From assembly GCA_009912175.1 (NCBI GenBank), contig WNDQ01000014.1, positions 1 to 64,000 of the forward strand: a stretch of 64,000 nt of DNA, written 5' to 3'. Within the stretch, counting starts at the first letter, position 1. Each line of letters starts with the position of its first letter. The position numbers and the translations under genes were made by a program. The stretch comes from Paracidovorax wautersii (lineage in GTDB: Bacteria > Pseudomonadota > Gammaproteobacteria > Burkholderiales > Burkholderiaceae_C). Below, piece by piece: positions 17,338 to 27,448 of this stretch. Under the pieces are notes generated by a model. That model was not told the origin of the DNA. It did not search any database and saw nothing but the letters and a program-made list of their open reading frames with translations.

Positions 17338-18084
17338 ATGAAGTCATCGCCATCCCGCCTGCGTCCCGCCACGGGAAACGCCCTGCGTGCCACTGTCGGG
17401 GGCGCGATGCTCGCCGCCTGTGTTGTCGCCGCCTGGCCGGCCGCTGCCCAGGTGGTGGCGGGCATCCCGGTGCCGGCCAATGTGGTCCAGCTCTCGGCCA
17501 CGGGCTCGGTCGAGGTGCCGCAGGACTTCCTGACGATCACCCTGGCGGCCACGCGCGAGGCGGCGGACGCCGCCACCGTGCAGTCCCAGTTGCGCGCCGC
17601 GCTGGACACCGCGCTGGCCCAGGCCAAGGCGGCCGAGGCGCCGGGCCGGCTGGAAGTGCGCACCGGCGGCTTCTCGCTGTCGCCGCGTTATGACCGCAAC
17701 GGCAAGATCAGCACCTGGCAGGGCCGCAGCGAGCTGGTGATCCAGGGCCGGGACTTCGCGCGCATCAGCACGCTGGCCGGCCAGATCCAGACCCTGGTGA
17801 TCGCTGACGTGGGCTTCAGCCTCAGCCGCGAGGGCCGCGAAAAAGTCGAGCAGCAGGCCCAGACCCAGGCCATCGAGCGTTTCAAGACGCGGGCCAACGA
17901 GGTGGCGCAGGGCTTTGGCTTCTCGCGCTACAGCCTGCGCGAGGTCTCGGTCAACACCGACGGCGGTGGTGGCTACGCGCCGCAGCCGCGCATGATGGCG
18001 ATGGCCGCCAAGGCGGCCGAGGACGCGCCGCTGCCGGTGGAGGCGGGCAAGGCGACGGTGTCGGGCTCGGTCCAACTGCAGTAG
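17338..18084 (+). CDS. SIMPL-domain (DUF541) periplasmic protein
   Basis: A 248-residue exported protein of the SIMPL/DUF541 family, related to BP26/OMP28 antigens and E. coli YggE. The signal peptide covers about residues 1-38 and ends AAAQ. The family start motif follows (VVQLSATGSVEVPQDFLTITLAA), then alternating strands and a helix with REGREKVEQQAQTQAI. YggE-type proteins form oligomeric periplasmic rings linked to oxidative-stress tolerance; the molecular function is not settled. A GTGG AG site lies 8 bp before the ATG. The gene is monocistronic and ends at a strong terminator. Confidence 0.9.
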   Translation: MKSSPSRLRPATGNALRATVGGAMLAACVVAAWPAAAQVVAGIPVPANVVQLSATGSVEVPQDFLTITLAATREAADAATVQSQLRAALDTALAQAKAAEAPGRLEVRTGGFSLSPRYDRNGKISTWQGRSELVIQGRDFARISTLAGQIQTLVIADVGFSLSREGREKVEQQAQTQAIERFKTRANEVAQGFGFSRYSLREVSVNTDGGGGYAPQPRMMAMAAKAAEDAPLPVEAGKATVSGSVQLQ

Positions 18085-18110
18085 GCGCGCGAATCCAATC
18101 TCAATCGCCA

Positions 18111-18136
18111 AGGGCGGCCGACGAGCCGCCCTTTTT
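18111..18136 (+). terminator. Rho-independent terminator after the SIMPL gene
   Basis: The perfect 8-bp arms AGGGCGGC and GCCGCCCT flank the loop CGACGA and are followed by a T run, between the convergent SIMPL and argA genes. Confidence 0.9.
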
Positions 18137-18172
18137 GCTGGGTCCTTGCTGGTGGGGCCGGATCGGCCCGCT

Positions 18173-19522
18173 TCAGTGCAGCTTCTTGACCAGCACCTGC
18201 GAGCGGCGGTCCCAGTTGTACTTGCGCCGGCGCGCCTCGGGCAGCCAGTCGGGCTCGACCGGCTGGAAGCCGCGCTTGATGAACCAGTGCATGGTGCGTG
18301 TGGTCAGCACGAACAGCGTGTCCATGCCGAGTGCGCGGGCGCGCTGCTCGATGCGTTTGAGGATACGTTCGCCGTCACCCTGCGACTGCACGGCCGAGGA
18401 CACGGTGAGCGCGGCCATCTCGGCCGTCTTGGCTTCCGGGTAGGGGTAGAGCGCGGCGCAGCCGAAGATCACGCCGTCGTGCTCGATCACGGTGTACTGC
18501 GCGACGTCGCGCTCGATCTCGGTTCGGCTGCGCTTGACCAGCGTGCCGTCTTTCTCCAGCGGCTCGATCAGCTGCAGGATGCCGCCGATGTCGTCGACCG
18601 AGGCCTCGCGCAGGCTTTCGAGCTTTTCGTCGACCACCATGGTGCCGATGCCGTCGTGCACGTAGATTTCCAGCAGCAGCGCGCCGTCGACCGCAAAGGG
18701 CAGGATGTGGCTGCGGTCCACGCCGCCCTTGCAGGCCTTGACGCAGTGTTGCAGGTAAAAGCCCGTGTCGGTCGGCGTCTGCGCGGCGGGCAGCGTGGCC
18801 AGAAGTTTTTCGGCGGTGTCCAGGGGCAGCTCGGTGTCGATCGGGTTGTCCTCGGATTCGGGCTGGCCGGGTTCGATGCGGATGCCCGGGATCTCGGTCA
18901 GGAAGATCAGCTTGTCGGCCTGCAGCGCGGTGGCCACCGAGGTGGCGACTTCTTCCATCGACAGGTTGAAAGCCTCGCCCGTGGGGGAGAAGCCGAAGGG
19001 CGAGAGCAGCACCAGCGAGCCGAAGTCCAGGTTGCGCTGGATGCTGGCGGTGTCGAGTTTGCGCACCACGCCCGAATGTTTGAAGTCCACGCCGTCGATC
19101 ACGCCCACGGGCCGCGCCGTGATGAAGTTGCCCGAGACCACGCGCACCGTCGCGCCCGCCATGGGCGTGTTGGGCAGGCCCTGGCTGAAGGCGGCCTCGA
19201 TCTCGTAGCGCAACTGGCCGGCGGCCTCCTGCGCGCAGTCCAGCGCCACCTCGTCGGTGATGCGCAGGCCGTGCGAGTAGCGGGCCTCGTGCCCCTTGGC
19301 GCGCAGTTGCTCGTTGACCTGGGGCCGAAAGCCGTGCACCAGCACGATTTTGACGCCCATGCTCTGGATCAGCGCTAGGTCTTGCGCGATGGCCGGCAGC
19401 TTGCCGGCGGCAATCGCCTCGCCGGCCACGCCCACCACGAAGGTCTTGCCGCGGTGCATGTGGATGTAGGGCGCGACGGAGCGGAACCAGGGAACGAAGG
19501 TGAAATTGAAAACAGCGGACAT
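18173..19522 (-). CDS. argA: N-acetylglutamate synthase (arginine biosynthesis)
   Basis: A 449-residue enzyme making N-acetylglutamate from glutamate and acetyl-CoA, the first step of arginine synthesis. It has an N-terminal amino-acid-kinase fold (about 20-290, with KTFVVGVAGEAI and the KIVLVHGFRPQ nucleotide-type loop) that binds arginine for feedback control. A C-terminal GNAT acetyltransferase domain follows (about 300-449, with YPEAKTAEMAALTV and a QSQGDGERILKRIE acetyl-CoA motif). The length fits the classical bacterial ArgA (about 440). An upstream ATG at 19552 would add ten residues; 19522 matches the conserved MSAVFNFTFVPWF start. Confidence 0.95.
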   Translation of the reverse strand: MSAVFNFTFVPWFRSVAPYIHMHRGKTFVVGVAGEAIAAGKLPAIAQDLALIQSMGVKIVLVHGFRPQVNEQLRAKGHEARYSHGLRITDEVALDCAQEAAGQLRYEIEAAFSQGLPNTPMAGATVRVVSGNFITARPVGVIDGVDFKHSGVVRKLDTASIQRNLDFGSLVLLSPFGFSPTGEAFNLSMEEVATSVATALQADKLIFLTEIPGIRIEPGQPESEDNPIDTELPLDTAEKLLATLPAAQTPTDTGFYLQHCVKACKGGVDRSHILPFAVDGALLLEIYVHDGIGTMVVDEKLESLREASVDDIGGILQLIEPLEKDGTLVKRSRTEIERDVAQYTVIEHDGVIFGCAALYPYPEAKTAEMAALTVSSAVQSQGDGERILKRIEQRARALGMDTLFVLTTRTMHWFIKRGFQPVEPDWLPEARRRKYNWDRRSQVLVKKLH

Positions 19523-19688
19523 GGCGGATGGGGACGACGGTGTTGGAGTCATGCCGGCTGCCGCCAGGCCGATCGGATCGGGCCTGGTGGCCGCCTGGCG
19601 CGGCGCGCGGCGTTTGGCGCGAGTGTAGTGCGGATGCCGTGTGGGCGCATGGCTGGCGCGGGCGCTGGGGCGCCCGGGGCCAGCCGGT

Positions 19689-20954
19689 TCATCGTCGCCA
19701 GCGCTGGGGACTGAACGGGGCCAGGTCGATTTCGGGCGGCTGGCCGGCCAGCAACTGGGCGACCACGCGGCCGGTGCGCGCCGACGAGCCCAGGCCTATG
19801 TGGCCGTGGCCGTAGGCGTGGATGACGTCGGCGCAGCCGCTGGCCGCGCCGATGCAGGGCAGGCCGTCGGGCGTGCTGGGGCGCCGGCCCATCCAGAGCT
19901 TGGCTTCTTGCAGCGCGTCGCGCGGCAGGGCCGGGTAGGTTTCGGCGAGCTGGGCGCGCAGGATGGCCGCGCGCCGCCAGTCGGGCGCGGCGCTCAGTCC
20001 GCCGATCTCGACCTGGCCGGCCACACGCAGGCCGTGGGCCATCTGGTGGGCGATGAACTTGCGGTCCATCACCATGGTGGGCGTGCGTGGGCCGGGCGGC
20101 CCCGGCAGGTCGGCCATCACGTGGTAGCCGCGCTCGGTGTCCAGGCTCACGCGGTCGCCGGCCGCGGCGGCCAGCGGCGCGGACCAGGCGCCCGCGGCCA
20201 GCACGGTGGCCTGGCAGTCGATGTCGCCCTGGCTGGTGGCGCGGGCCGCCACGCGCACCGCGCCCAGCGTTTGTGCGTGGGCGGCCAGCGCCGCGACGTA
20301 GGCGCCCGGGTTGCGGCAGTGGCCGGCTTCGGGCACACGCACGCCGAACTGGTAGCGCGCGGCCAGGTCGGGCTCGGCCGCGCGCAGGGCGTCGGCGTCG
20401 AGCGTGTCGAAGGCGATGTCCTCGTTGCGCCGCAGCCGCCAGCCCAGGCCGTCGGCCTTGAAGGCGGCGCGGTCGGGGTAGACGTGCAGCAGGCCGCGCT
20501 GCTCGATCAACTCGGCGCAGCCGGCCTCTTGCGCCAGGCGCTGGTGCAGCGCCGGCGCGTCCTGCAGCAGGGCGCGCAGCGCGTGGGCGGCGCGCGCCAC
20601 ACGTTCGGGCGTGCGGCCCGAGAGCAGGTAGCGCACCAGCCAGGGCAGGGCGCGGGGCAGGTAGCCCCAGCGCAGCGCCAGCGGGCCTTGCGGATCGAGC
20701 AGGTAGCCGGGCACCTGGCGCCAGGTGTCGGGCCCGGCGGGCGGAATGACGGAATGCGATGACAGCCAGCCGGCGTTGCCGTAGCTGGCCGCTTCGGGGC
20801 TGCCGGATGCATGCGGGTCGAGCAGCGTGACCGCCAGGCCGGCGCGCAGCGCCTCGATGGCGCTGGCCACGCCCACCACGCCCGCGCCGATCACGACGAC
20901 ATGCCGGCGGCCGGCGTCGATGGCGGGGGAAGACGTGGGGGTGGCGGCGGACAT
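19689..20954 (-). CDS. FAD-dependent D-amino-acid dehydrogenase-like oxidoreductase
   Basis: A 421-residue flavoprotein of the DadA/DAO family. The FAD dinucleotide fold VVVIGAGVVGVASA starts at about residue 19, followed by the family's SYGNAGWLS loop, a mid-protein EAGHCRNPGAYV segment and the C-terminal GHGHIGLGSSARTGR FAD-binding signature. Such enzymes oxidise D-amino acids or other amines and pass electrons to the respiratory chain; the exact substrate is not predictable. No racemase or uptake gene is adjacent. The gene is divergent from hrpA with a 63-bp gap, so both promoters share that stretch. Confidence 0.88.
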   Translation of the reverse strand: MSAATPTSSPAIDAGRRHVVVIGAGVVGVASAIEALRAGLAVTLLDPHASGSPEAASYGNAGWLSSHSVIPPAGPDTWRQVPGYLLDPQGPLALRWGYLPRALPWLVRYLLSGRTPERVARAAHALRALLQDAPALHQRLAQEAGCAELIEQRGLLHVYPDRAAFKADGLGWRLRRNEDIAFDTLDADALRAAEPDLAARYQFGVRVPEAGHCRNPGAYVAALAAHAQTLGAVRVAARATSQGDIDCQATVLAAGAWSAPLAAAAGDRVSLDTERGYHVMADLPGPPGPRTPTMVMDRKFIAHQMAHGLRVAGQVEIGGLSAAPDWRRAAILRAQLAETYPALPRDALQEAKLWMGRRPSTPDGLPCIGAASGCADVIHAYGHGHIGLGSSARTGRVVAQLLAGQPPEIDLAPFSPQRWRR

Positions 20955-21017
20955 GGGCCGCTATTGTGGACCAGACGGCAAGCGTGGCGGCCCAGGGCTT
21001 GGAATAATGACGCCCCT

Positions 21018-24000
21018 ATGTCCGTTGTCCCGCCCCCGCTGCCCGCCCGCCCCGCCCTGAAGATCACGTTTCCCGATGCGCTGCCCGTTTCGGCCCGGCG
21101 CGACGAGATCGCGGCCGCCATGGCGGCGCACCAGGTCATCATCGTCTGCGGGGAAACTGGCTCGGGCAAGACCACACAACTGCCCAAGATCGCGCTGGCG
21201 CTGGGCCGTGGCAAGGCCAACGCCAAGCCCGGCGAGCGCGCCCGGCTGATCGGCCACACCCAGCCGCGCCGCATCGCCGCCAGCTCGGTCGCCAAACGGA
21301 TTGCCGACGAGCTGAAGACGCCGCTGGGCGAGGTGGTGGGCTACAAGGTGCGTTTCCAGGACCGGCTCTCGCGCGACGCCTCGGTCAAGCTCATGACCGA
21401 CGGCATTTTGCTGGCCGAGACGCAGACCGACCCGCTGCTGCAGGCCTACGACACGCTGATCATCGATGAGGCGCACGAGCGCAGCCTCAACATCGACTTC
21501 CTGCTAGGCTACCTGCGCGAGATCCTGCCGCGCCGCCCCGACCTGAAGGTGGTGGTGACCTCGGCCACCATCGACGCCGAGCGTTTCGCCGAACATTTCG
21601 CCTCCAAGCAGGGGTCGGCGCCCGTGATCTACGTCTCAGGCCGCACTTTCCCGGTCGAGCAGCGCTGGCGGCCGTTCGAGGAGTCGCGTGACTACGGCCT
21701 GAACGAAGCGATTGCCGATGGCGTGGACGAGCTGTGGCGCGATCCGCGCGACGGCGGCGACATCCTGATCTTTCTGCCCGGCGAGCGCGAGATTCGCGAA
21801 GCGGCCGATCACCTGCGCAAGCACCTGGCGCACAGTCCGGTGCTACGCAACGCCGAGGTGCTGCCGTTGTTCGCGCGCCTGTCGCAGGCCGAGCAGGACC
21901 GCATCTTCGACAGCCACAGCGGCCGGCGCATCGTGCTGTCGACCAACGTGGCCGAGACCTCGCTCACGGTGCCCGGCATTCGTTACGTGATCGACAGCGG
22001 CACGGCGCGCGTCAAGCGCTACAGCTTTCGCAACAAGGTCGAACAGTTGATGGTCGAGCCCGTCAGCCAAGCGGCAGCCAATCAGCGCGCCGGCCGCTGC
22101 GGGCGCGTGGCCAACGGCATCTGCATCCGGCTCTACGACGAGAAGGACTTCCAGTCGCGCCCACGTTTCACCGACCCCGAGATCCTGCGCTCGTCGCTGG
22201 CCGGCGTGATTCTGCGCATGAAGTCGCTGCACCTGGGCTCGGTCGAAGACTTCCCCTTCATCGAGCCGCCGCAGCGCCGCGCCATCACCGACGGTTACCA
22301 ACTGCTGCAGGAACTGGGCGCGGTCGACGAGGCCAACGCCATCACGCCGCTGGGCAACGAGCTGTCGCGCCTGCCGCTCGATCCACGCGTGGCGCGCATG
22401 CTGCTGGAGGCGCGCGAACGCGGCGCGCTGGCCGAGGCGCTGGTGATCGCCTCGGCGCTGTCGGTGCAGGATGTGCGTGACCGCCCGCTCGAAGCGCAGG
22501 CCCAGGCCGACCAGGCGCACGCCAAGTTCGACGACGAAAAAAGCGAGTTCAGCGGCTACCTCACGCTCTGGACCTGGCTGCACGAGGCACGCGGTGGTGC
22601 GCCCGTGGCCAGTTCGCGGCGCGAGATGGCGACCCGGCGCGGCGACGTAAAAAAAGCATCGGCGGCCGTGCTGCCGATCGCGCAGCGCACGCAGGCACCC
22701 GCGCCCGTTGCGCTTGCGGCAACGGCCGTGGCCGATGCGCCCACGCACAAGATCAGCAACCGCCAGTACGAATCGTTGCTGCGCCAGAACTTCATCAACG
22801 TGCGGCGGGTGCGTGAATGGCGCGACATCCACAGCCAGTTGCTGACGGTGGTGACCGAGCATCGCTGGGCCATCAACGCGGCGCCCGCGAGTTACGAGCA
22901 GATCCATTTGTCCATGCTCTCGGGCCTGCTGGGCAACGTCGGCTGCAAGAGCGACGAGGATGACTGGTACCTGGGCGCGCGCGGCATCAAGTTCTACCGC
23001 CACCCGGGCGCCAACCTGCGCAAGAAGCCGGGCCGCTGGATCGTGGCGGCCGAGTTGGTCGAAACCACACGGCTGTTCGGCCGCGGCATCGCCGCCATCG
23101 AGCCGCAGTGGCTCGAAGAGGTGGGCGCACACGTCATCAAGAAACAGCTGCTCGACCCGCACTGGGAGAAGAAAGGCGCCGAGGTGGTCGCACTCGAACG
23201 CGCCACGCTCTACGGCATCGTGGTCTACAACAACCGCCGCACCAGCTACGGCAAGATCGACCCCATGGCCGCGCGCGAGATCTTCATCCGCCAGGCGTTG
23301 GTGGCCGGCGAGTGGGAAGCCAAGCTGCCCTTCCTGCAACACAACCAGAAGCAGGTGCGCCAGGTCGAGGAACTGGAGCACAAGTCGCGCCGCCAGGACG
23401 TGCTGGTCGACGACGAACTGATCTACGCCTACTACGACCAGCATCTGCCGGCCGACATCTGCACTGGACGCGACCTGGAGCGCTGGTGGCGCGAGAACAG
23501 CCGGGGCAACCCCAAGCTGCTGCACCTCACGCGCGACGAGCTCATGCGCCACGAGGCCGCCGGCATCACCACCGACGCCTTTCCACGCAACGTGCGGCTG
23601 GGCGGCATCGACTGCCGCGCGACCTACCTGCACGACCCGGGCGACGCCAAGGACGGCCTGACGGTGGACGTGCCGCTGTTCGCGCTCAACCAGGTCAGCG
23701 ACGAGCGCTGCGAATGGCTGGTGCCGGGCATGCTGCGCGAGAAGATCCAGGCGCTGCTCAAAAGCCTGCCGCAGAAGTCGCGCGGCCGCTTCGTGCCGTT
23801 GCCCGAATCGGCCGCCCGGCTCGAAGGCCTGCTGGGCACACCCGAGCGTTTTGGCCAGGGCGCGCTCACCGATGCGCTGCTGCAGCAGGTGCGCCGCGAA
23901 ACCAGCCTGGACGTCAAGCGCACGGACTTCAAGCTCGACATGCTCAGCCCGCATCTGTTCATGAATTTCCGCGTGGTCGACGAGCACGGCCGCCAACTGG

Positions 24001-25052
24001 GCCATGGCCGCAACCTCGGTGCGCTCAAGGCCGAGCTGGGCGTGATGGCGCGCGGCGCTTTCCAGGCGCTGGCGGCGTTGCGCGCGAATGTGCCGGCGGC
24101 GCCGGAGCCCGTGGCCGCACCCGCAGGCCAGGCGGCTGCAAGCCCGCGTGGCGGTGCCGCAGCGCCTGCCGCGGGTGGCCGGGCCGCGCCCGCGGTTGCC
24201 GCCGACCAGCGCTATACGCAGTGGACCTTTGGTGAACTGCCCGAGCTGATGGAGATCGAGCGCGGCAAACAAACTTTGATCGGTTTTCCGGCCCTCATCG
24301 ACCAGGGCGATGCCGTGGCCATCGAGGTCTTCGACGAACCCGAGGCCGCCGCCGCGCGCCACCGCGCCGGCCTGCGCCGCCTGTTTGCGCTGCAGATCAA
24401 GGACGCGCTCAAGTACCTCGAAAAAAACATCCCCGACCTGCAGAAGATGGCGGTGGCCTACATGCCGCTGGGCACGGCCGAGGAACTGCGTGGCCAGATC
24501 ATCGACGTGGCGCTCGACCGCGCCTTCCTGCTCGACCCGCTGCCGACCACCGAGGCCGACTTCAAGCGCCGCATCGACGAAGGGCGCGGCCGGCTGACGC
24601 TGATCGCAGGCGAGGTGGCGCGCCTGGCCGCCGGCATCCTGACCGAGTACGCCAGCGCCGCGCGCAAGATCAAGGACACCAAGATCCAGCCCGACGCGGT
24701 CAAGGACGCCGATCAGCAGTTGCAAAAACTGGTCGGAAAACGGTTTCTGATGGACACGCCCTGGGCCGCGCTGCAGCACCTGCCGCGCTACCTCAAGGCC
24801 ATCGTGCTGCGCCTGGACAAGCTGCGCGCCGACCCCGCGCGTGACGCCGCGCGCCTGGCCGATCTCAAGCCGCAGGAGCAGCGTTACTGGCGGCTGGTGG
24901 CCGAACGCAAGGGCGCGGTCGACGCGCGCATGCAGGAGTTCCGCTGGCTGCTCGAAGAGTTGCGCGTGAGCTTTTTTGCGCAGGAGCTGCGCACGCCGCA
25001 GCCGGTGAGCGTCAAGCGGCTGGAGAAGGTCTGGGCGCAGTTGAGCAGTTGA
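21018..25052 (+). CDS. hrpA: DEAH-box ATP-dependent RNA helicase HrpA
   Basis: A 1344-residue RNA helicase (E. coli HrpA is 1300) that processes mRNA and resolves stalled ribosomes. It has Walker A GETGSGKTTQ at about 45-54, DEAH at 150-153, SAT, and a motif VI region QRAGRCGR. HA2/OB regions follow, and then the long HrpA-specific C-terminal half (DUF3418) to the end. An Ala/Pro-rich low-complexity linker at about residue 1030 is unusually long (AAPAAGGRAAPA). The ATG at 21018 puts the helicase core at the normal position; the upstream in-frame extension lies in the dadA-like promoter gap. Confidence 0.96.
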   Translation: MSVVPPPLPARPALKITFPDALPVSARRDEIAAAMAAHQVIIVCGETGSGKTTQLPKIALALGRGKANAKPGERARLIGHTQPRRIAASSVAKRIADELKTPLGEVVGYKVRFQDRLSRDASVKLMTDGILLAETQTDPLLQAYDTLIIDEAHERSLNIDFLLGYLREILPRRPDLKVVVTSATIDAERFAEHFASKQGSAPVIYVSGRTFPVEQRWRPFEESRDYGLNEAIADGVDELWRDPRDGGDILIFLPGEREIREAADHLRKHLAHSPVLRNAEVLPLFARLSQAEQDRIFDSHSGRRIVLSTNVAETSLTVPGIRYVIDSGTARVKRYSFRNKVEQLMVEPVSQAAANQRAGRCGRVANGICIRLYDEKDFQSRPRFTDPEILRSSLAGVILRMKSLHLGSVEDFPFIEPPQRRAITDGYQLLQELGAVDEANAITPLGNELSRLPLDPRVARMLLEARERGALAEALVIASALSVQDVRDRPLEAQAQADQAHAKFDDEKSEFSGYLTLWTWLHEARGGAPVASSRREMATRRGDVKKASAAVLPIAQRTQAPAPVALAATAVADAPTHKISNRQYESLLRQNFINVRRVREWRDIHSQLLTVVTEHRWAINAAPASYEQIHLSMLSGLLGNVGCKSDEDDWYLGARGIKFYRHPGANLRKKPGRWIVAAELVETTRLFGRGIAAIEPQWLEEVGAHVIKKQLLDPHWEKKGAEVVALERATLYGIVVYNNRRTSYGKIDPMAAREIFIRQALVAGEWEAKLPFLQHNQKQVRQVEELEHKSRRQDVLVDDELIYAYYDQHLPADICTGRDLERWWRENSRGNPKLLHLTRDELMRHEAAGITTDAFPRNVRLGGIDCRATYLHDPGDAKDGLTVDVPLFALNQVSDERCEWLVPGMLREKIQALLKSLPQKSRGRFVPLPESAARLEGLLGTPERFGQGALTDALLQQVRRETSLDVKRTDFKLDMLSPHLFMNFRVVDEHGRQLGHGRNLGALKAELGVMARGAFQALAALRANVPAAPEPVAAPAGQAAASPRGGAAAPAAGGRAAPAVAADQRYTQWTFGELPELMEIERGKQTLIGFPALIDQGDAVAIEVFDEPEAAAARHRAGLRRLFALQIKDALKYLEKNIPDLQKMAVAYMPLGTAEELRGQIIDVALDRAFLLDPLPTTEADFKRRIDEGRGRLTLIAGEVARLAAGILTEYASAARKIKDTKIQPDAVKDADQQLQKLVGKRFLMDTPWAALQHLPRYLKAIVLRLDKLRADPARDAARLADLKPQEQRYWRLVAERKGAVDARMQEFRWLLEELRVSFFAQELRTPQPVSVKRLEKVWAQLSS

Positions 25053-25171
25053 CACGGCGCTGTCATGAAATCCCGCCATAGTCGCCGACCGGCGCTGGCG
25101 GGCGTAGCCCTTGGGACGGCTGCTGGTGTTTTTTTGCCAACAACCACTCCACCAAGGCAGACGTCCGACTC

Positions 25172-27397
25172 ATGACAGACCTCTCAGCGCGGCTGTGCCG
25201 TATGTCCCCGCGCGTTGACGCGCTCCCTCTTTCTTCTTCGACGCTTTCGTCGCCTGCATCCCACGTGCCCAAGGCCATACGCCGTGTGCGATGGGGTGTC
25301 GCTGCTGTGCTGGCCACGGCGCTGCTGGCCGGCTGCGGCGGCTCGGACGACAACACGGCCGCCAGCGGCGGCCAGGACAGCGCGGGCACCACGGTCACGG
25401 GCGTGGTTGTTGGCAGCTACTTTGCCAACGCCCGTGTCTGCCTGGACAGCAACGGCAATGGCCGGTGCGACGGCGGCGAGCCGAGCACGCGGACCGACGA
25501 CAACGGCCGTTTCACCCTGACGGGAAGTGCGGCCGGCGTGGTGGCCGAGATCGGCACCGACGCGACCGAGCTGGACCCGGCCACCGGCCAGCGCACGGCG
25601 GTGTCCGCGCCCCTCGTGCTGCGTGCGCCCAGCCAGGCCACGGGCGTGGTCAGCCTGCATTCGACGTCGGTGGTGGCGGCCATGCAACTGCAAGGGCTGA
25701 GTTTTGAGGCCGCCCGCGCGGCGGTGGCCCTGGCCGTCGACGTGCCGGACGCGTCGGTGCTCGCCGACTTCAACCGCGAGTCCGACGCCGCCGTGCGCCA
25801 GCGCCTGCAGCAGGCCTCAAACGACGGCCTCCAGCGCATCGCGCAGGCCCTGGCCGACGCGGGCAGTAGCGCCGACGTCGTGGCCGTGGTCAACGAGGCC
25901 GCGCGGGCCGACCGCTACTACCAGACCAAGGCACCGTACCGGGCGCCGCAAGACGCCACGGCCTACGAGGCGCCGCCGTCCGGCTTCACCCCGGTCTATA
26001 CGGAGATGGTCGCGCGGCACGGCTCGCGCGGGCTGTCCAGCCTGAAGTACGACCTGGCCGTCTACAACCTGTGGCAGCAGGCCCAGGCCGACGGCGCGCT
26101 CACGCCGCTGGGCCAGCGGCTGGGCGACGACGTGCTGGCCATCATGAAGGCCAACTTCCTGCTCGGCTACGGCGTGGCGGGCATCTCCACGCCGGGCTAC
26201 GGCAACGAAACCCAGGTCGGCATCCGCGAGCACCAGCAACTGGCCGTGCGCCTGCTGCAGCGCCTGCCCGCCTACTGGCAGCAGGTGGCGGCCGACGGCA
26301 GCCGGCAGATCCAGGTGGTGTCTTCTGGCGTGGATCGCGCGGTCGACAGCGCCAACTTTTTCGTTGGCTCGCTCAAGACGGCGCAGCCGGCGCTGGCCAC
26401 ACGCATCGTCTACCCGAAGGCGCCCGCGCCTTATCCCGATACCGGCACGGCCGTGGCGCAGCCCGACGGCACCGACCGTTTCCTGCTCTACTTCCACAAG
26501 CTCGACAAGAAGACCGACGCCGTCACCAACACCAACGACGCGCGCTACGTGACCTACCAGGACAGTCTGGCCTACCAGGCCTACAAGAAAAAGGACGCCG
26601 ACCTGCTGGCCAAGCAGGCCAACCTGATGACGGGCGCCCAAGCCACGGCGGCCGGCCGCGCGGTGCTGGCGCGCCTGTTCACCAGCGCCTTCATCGACAA
26701 GATTGCCAGCGGCACTTACACGTTTGCCAACACCGGCACGATGAGCTTTACCAGCAGCGACGGGCAGTTCTCGCCCACGCTCAGCGGCGACGGCGCGACC
26801 GTGATCGACAGCCTGGGCGCCGCCGGCTCGCTGCTGTACGAGCTGTACGTGATCGCGCCGGCCATGCGCGACGAGGCGGGCGTCGACTTCGCGCCCTACA
26901 TGCCGGCCGACGACGCGCAGGTGTTTGCCGAACTCAACGACGCGTCGGACTTCTACGACAAGGGGCCGGGCATGACCGAGAAGGGCGAGGCGACCTACAA
27001 GATGGCGCAGATCCTGGTCGACGACCTGTTCAACGAGGTCGATGCCATCGCGCGCGGCGACCGCAGCCACGCGGCCAAGCTGCGTTTTGCCCATGCCGAA
27101 ATCATGATCCCGCTGGCCTCGCGCCTGGGTCTCAAGAACGTGCTGCAACAGGTGCCGCTGAACCAGGACTACAGCTACGCGACCAATCCGTGGCGTGGCG
27201 AGTATGTCTCGCCCATGGCGGCCAACGTGCAGTGGGACGTGTACGCCGACGCCTCGGGTCGGCTGATCGTCAAGATGCTCTACAACGAAAAGGAAACCGA
27301 CTTCCAGGCCGCGTGCGATGGCGCGCGCGTGGCGGGAACCCGGTCGTTCTACGACTATGCGGCGCTGAAGACCTGCTACGGCCACCGGCCGGCGTGA
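25172..27397 (+). CDS. MINPP-like histidine phosphatase lipoprotein (putative phytase)
   Basis: A 741-residue exported lipoprotein with lipobox LLAGC (Cys55). Two regions follow. Residues 75-110 show an Asp/Asn-rich segment (DSNGNGRCDGGEP) like Ca-binding or repeat-linker domains of surface proteins. From about residue 265 there is a branch-2 histidine acid phosphatase with RHGSR at 282-286 and the proton-donor motif HAE at 641-643. HAE instead of HD is the mark of multiple inositol polyphosphate phosphatases (MINPP), so phytate or another phosphoester is the likely substrate. The signal n-region is unusually long from the ATG; a GTG at 25265 would give a textbook 24-residue lipoprotein signal. 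It is alone, downstream of hrpA, and its regulation is unknown. Confidence 0.78.
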   Translation: MTDLSARLCRMSPRVDALPLSSSTLSSPASHVPKAIRRVRWGVAAVLATALLAGCGGSDDNTAASGGQDSAGTTVTGVVVGSYFANARVCLDSNGNGRCDGGEPSTRTDDNGRFTLTGSAAGVVAEIGTDATELDPATGQRTAVSAPLVLRAPSQATGVVSLHSTSVVAAMQLQGLSFEAARAAVALAVDVPDASVLADFNRESDAAVRQRLQQASNDGLQRIAQALADAGSSADVVAVVNEAARADRYYQTKAPYRAPQDATAYEAPPSGFTPVYTEMVARHGSRGLSSLKYDLAVYNLWQQAQADGALTPLGQRLGDDVLAIMKANFLLGYGVAGISTPGYGNETQVGIREHQQLAVRLLQRLPAYWQQVAADGSRQIQVVSSGVDRAVDSANFFVGSLKTAQPALATRIVYPKAPAPYPDTGTAVAQPDGTDRFLLYFHKLDKKTDAVTNTNDARYVTYQDSLAYQAYKKKDADLLAKQANLMTGAQATAAGRAVLARLFTSAFIDKIASGTYTFANTGTMSFTSSDGQFSPTLSGDGATVIDSLGAAGSLLYELYVIAPAMRDEAGVDFAPYMPADDAQVFAELNDASDFYDKGPGMTEKGEATYKMAQILVDDLFNEVDAIARGDRSHAAKLRFAHAEIMIPLASRLGLKNVLQQVPLNQDYSYATNPWRGEYVSPMAANVQWDVYADASGRLIVKMLYNEKETDFQAACDGARVAGTRSFYDYAALKTCYGHRPA

Positions 27398-27448
27398 GGC
27401 AGAACCGCCCCGTGGGTTCAGGCTTGCTCAGAACGTTGTCCAGTCCGC

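Noticed and set aside
21843-25079. Long open frame antisense to hrpA
   Set aside because: Composition is low-complexity and the plus strand encodes a complete HrpA with conserved motifs.
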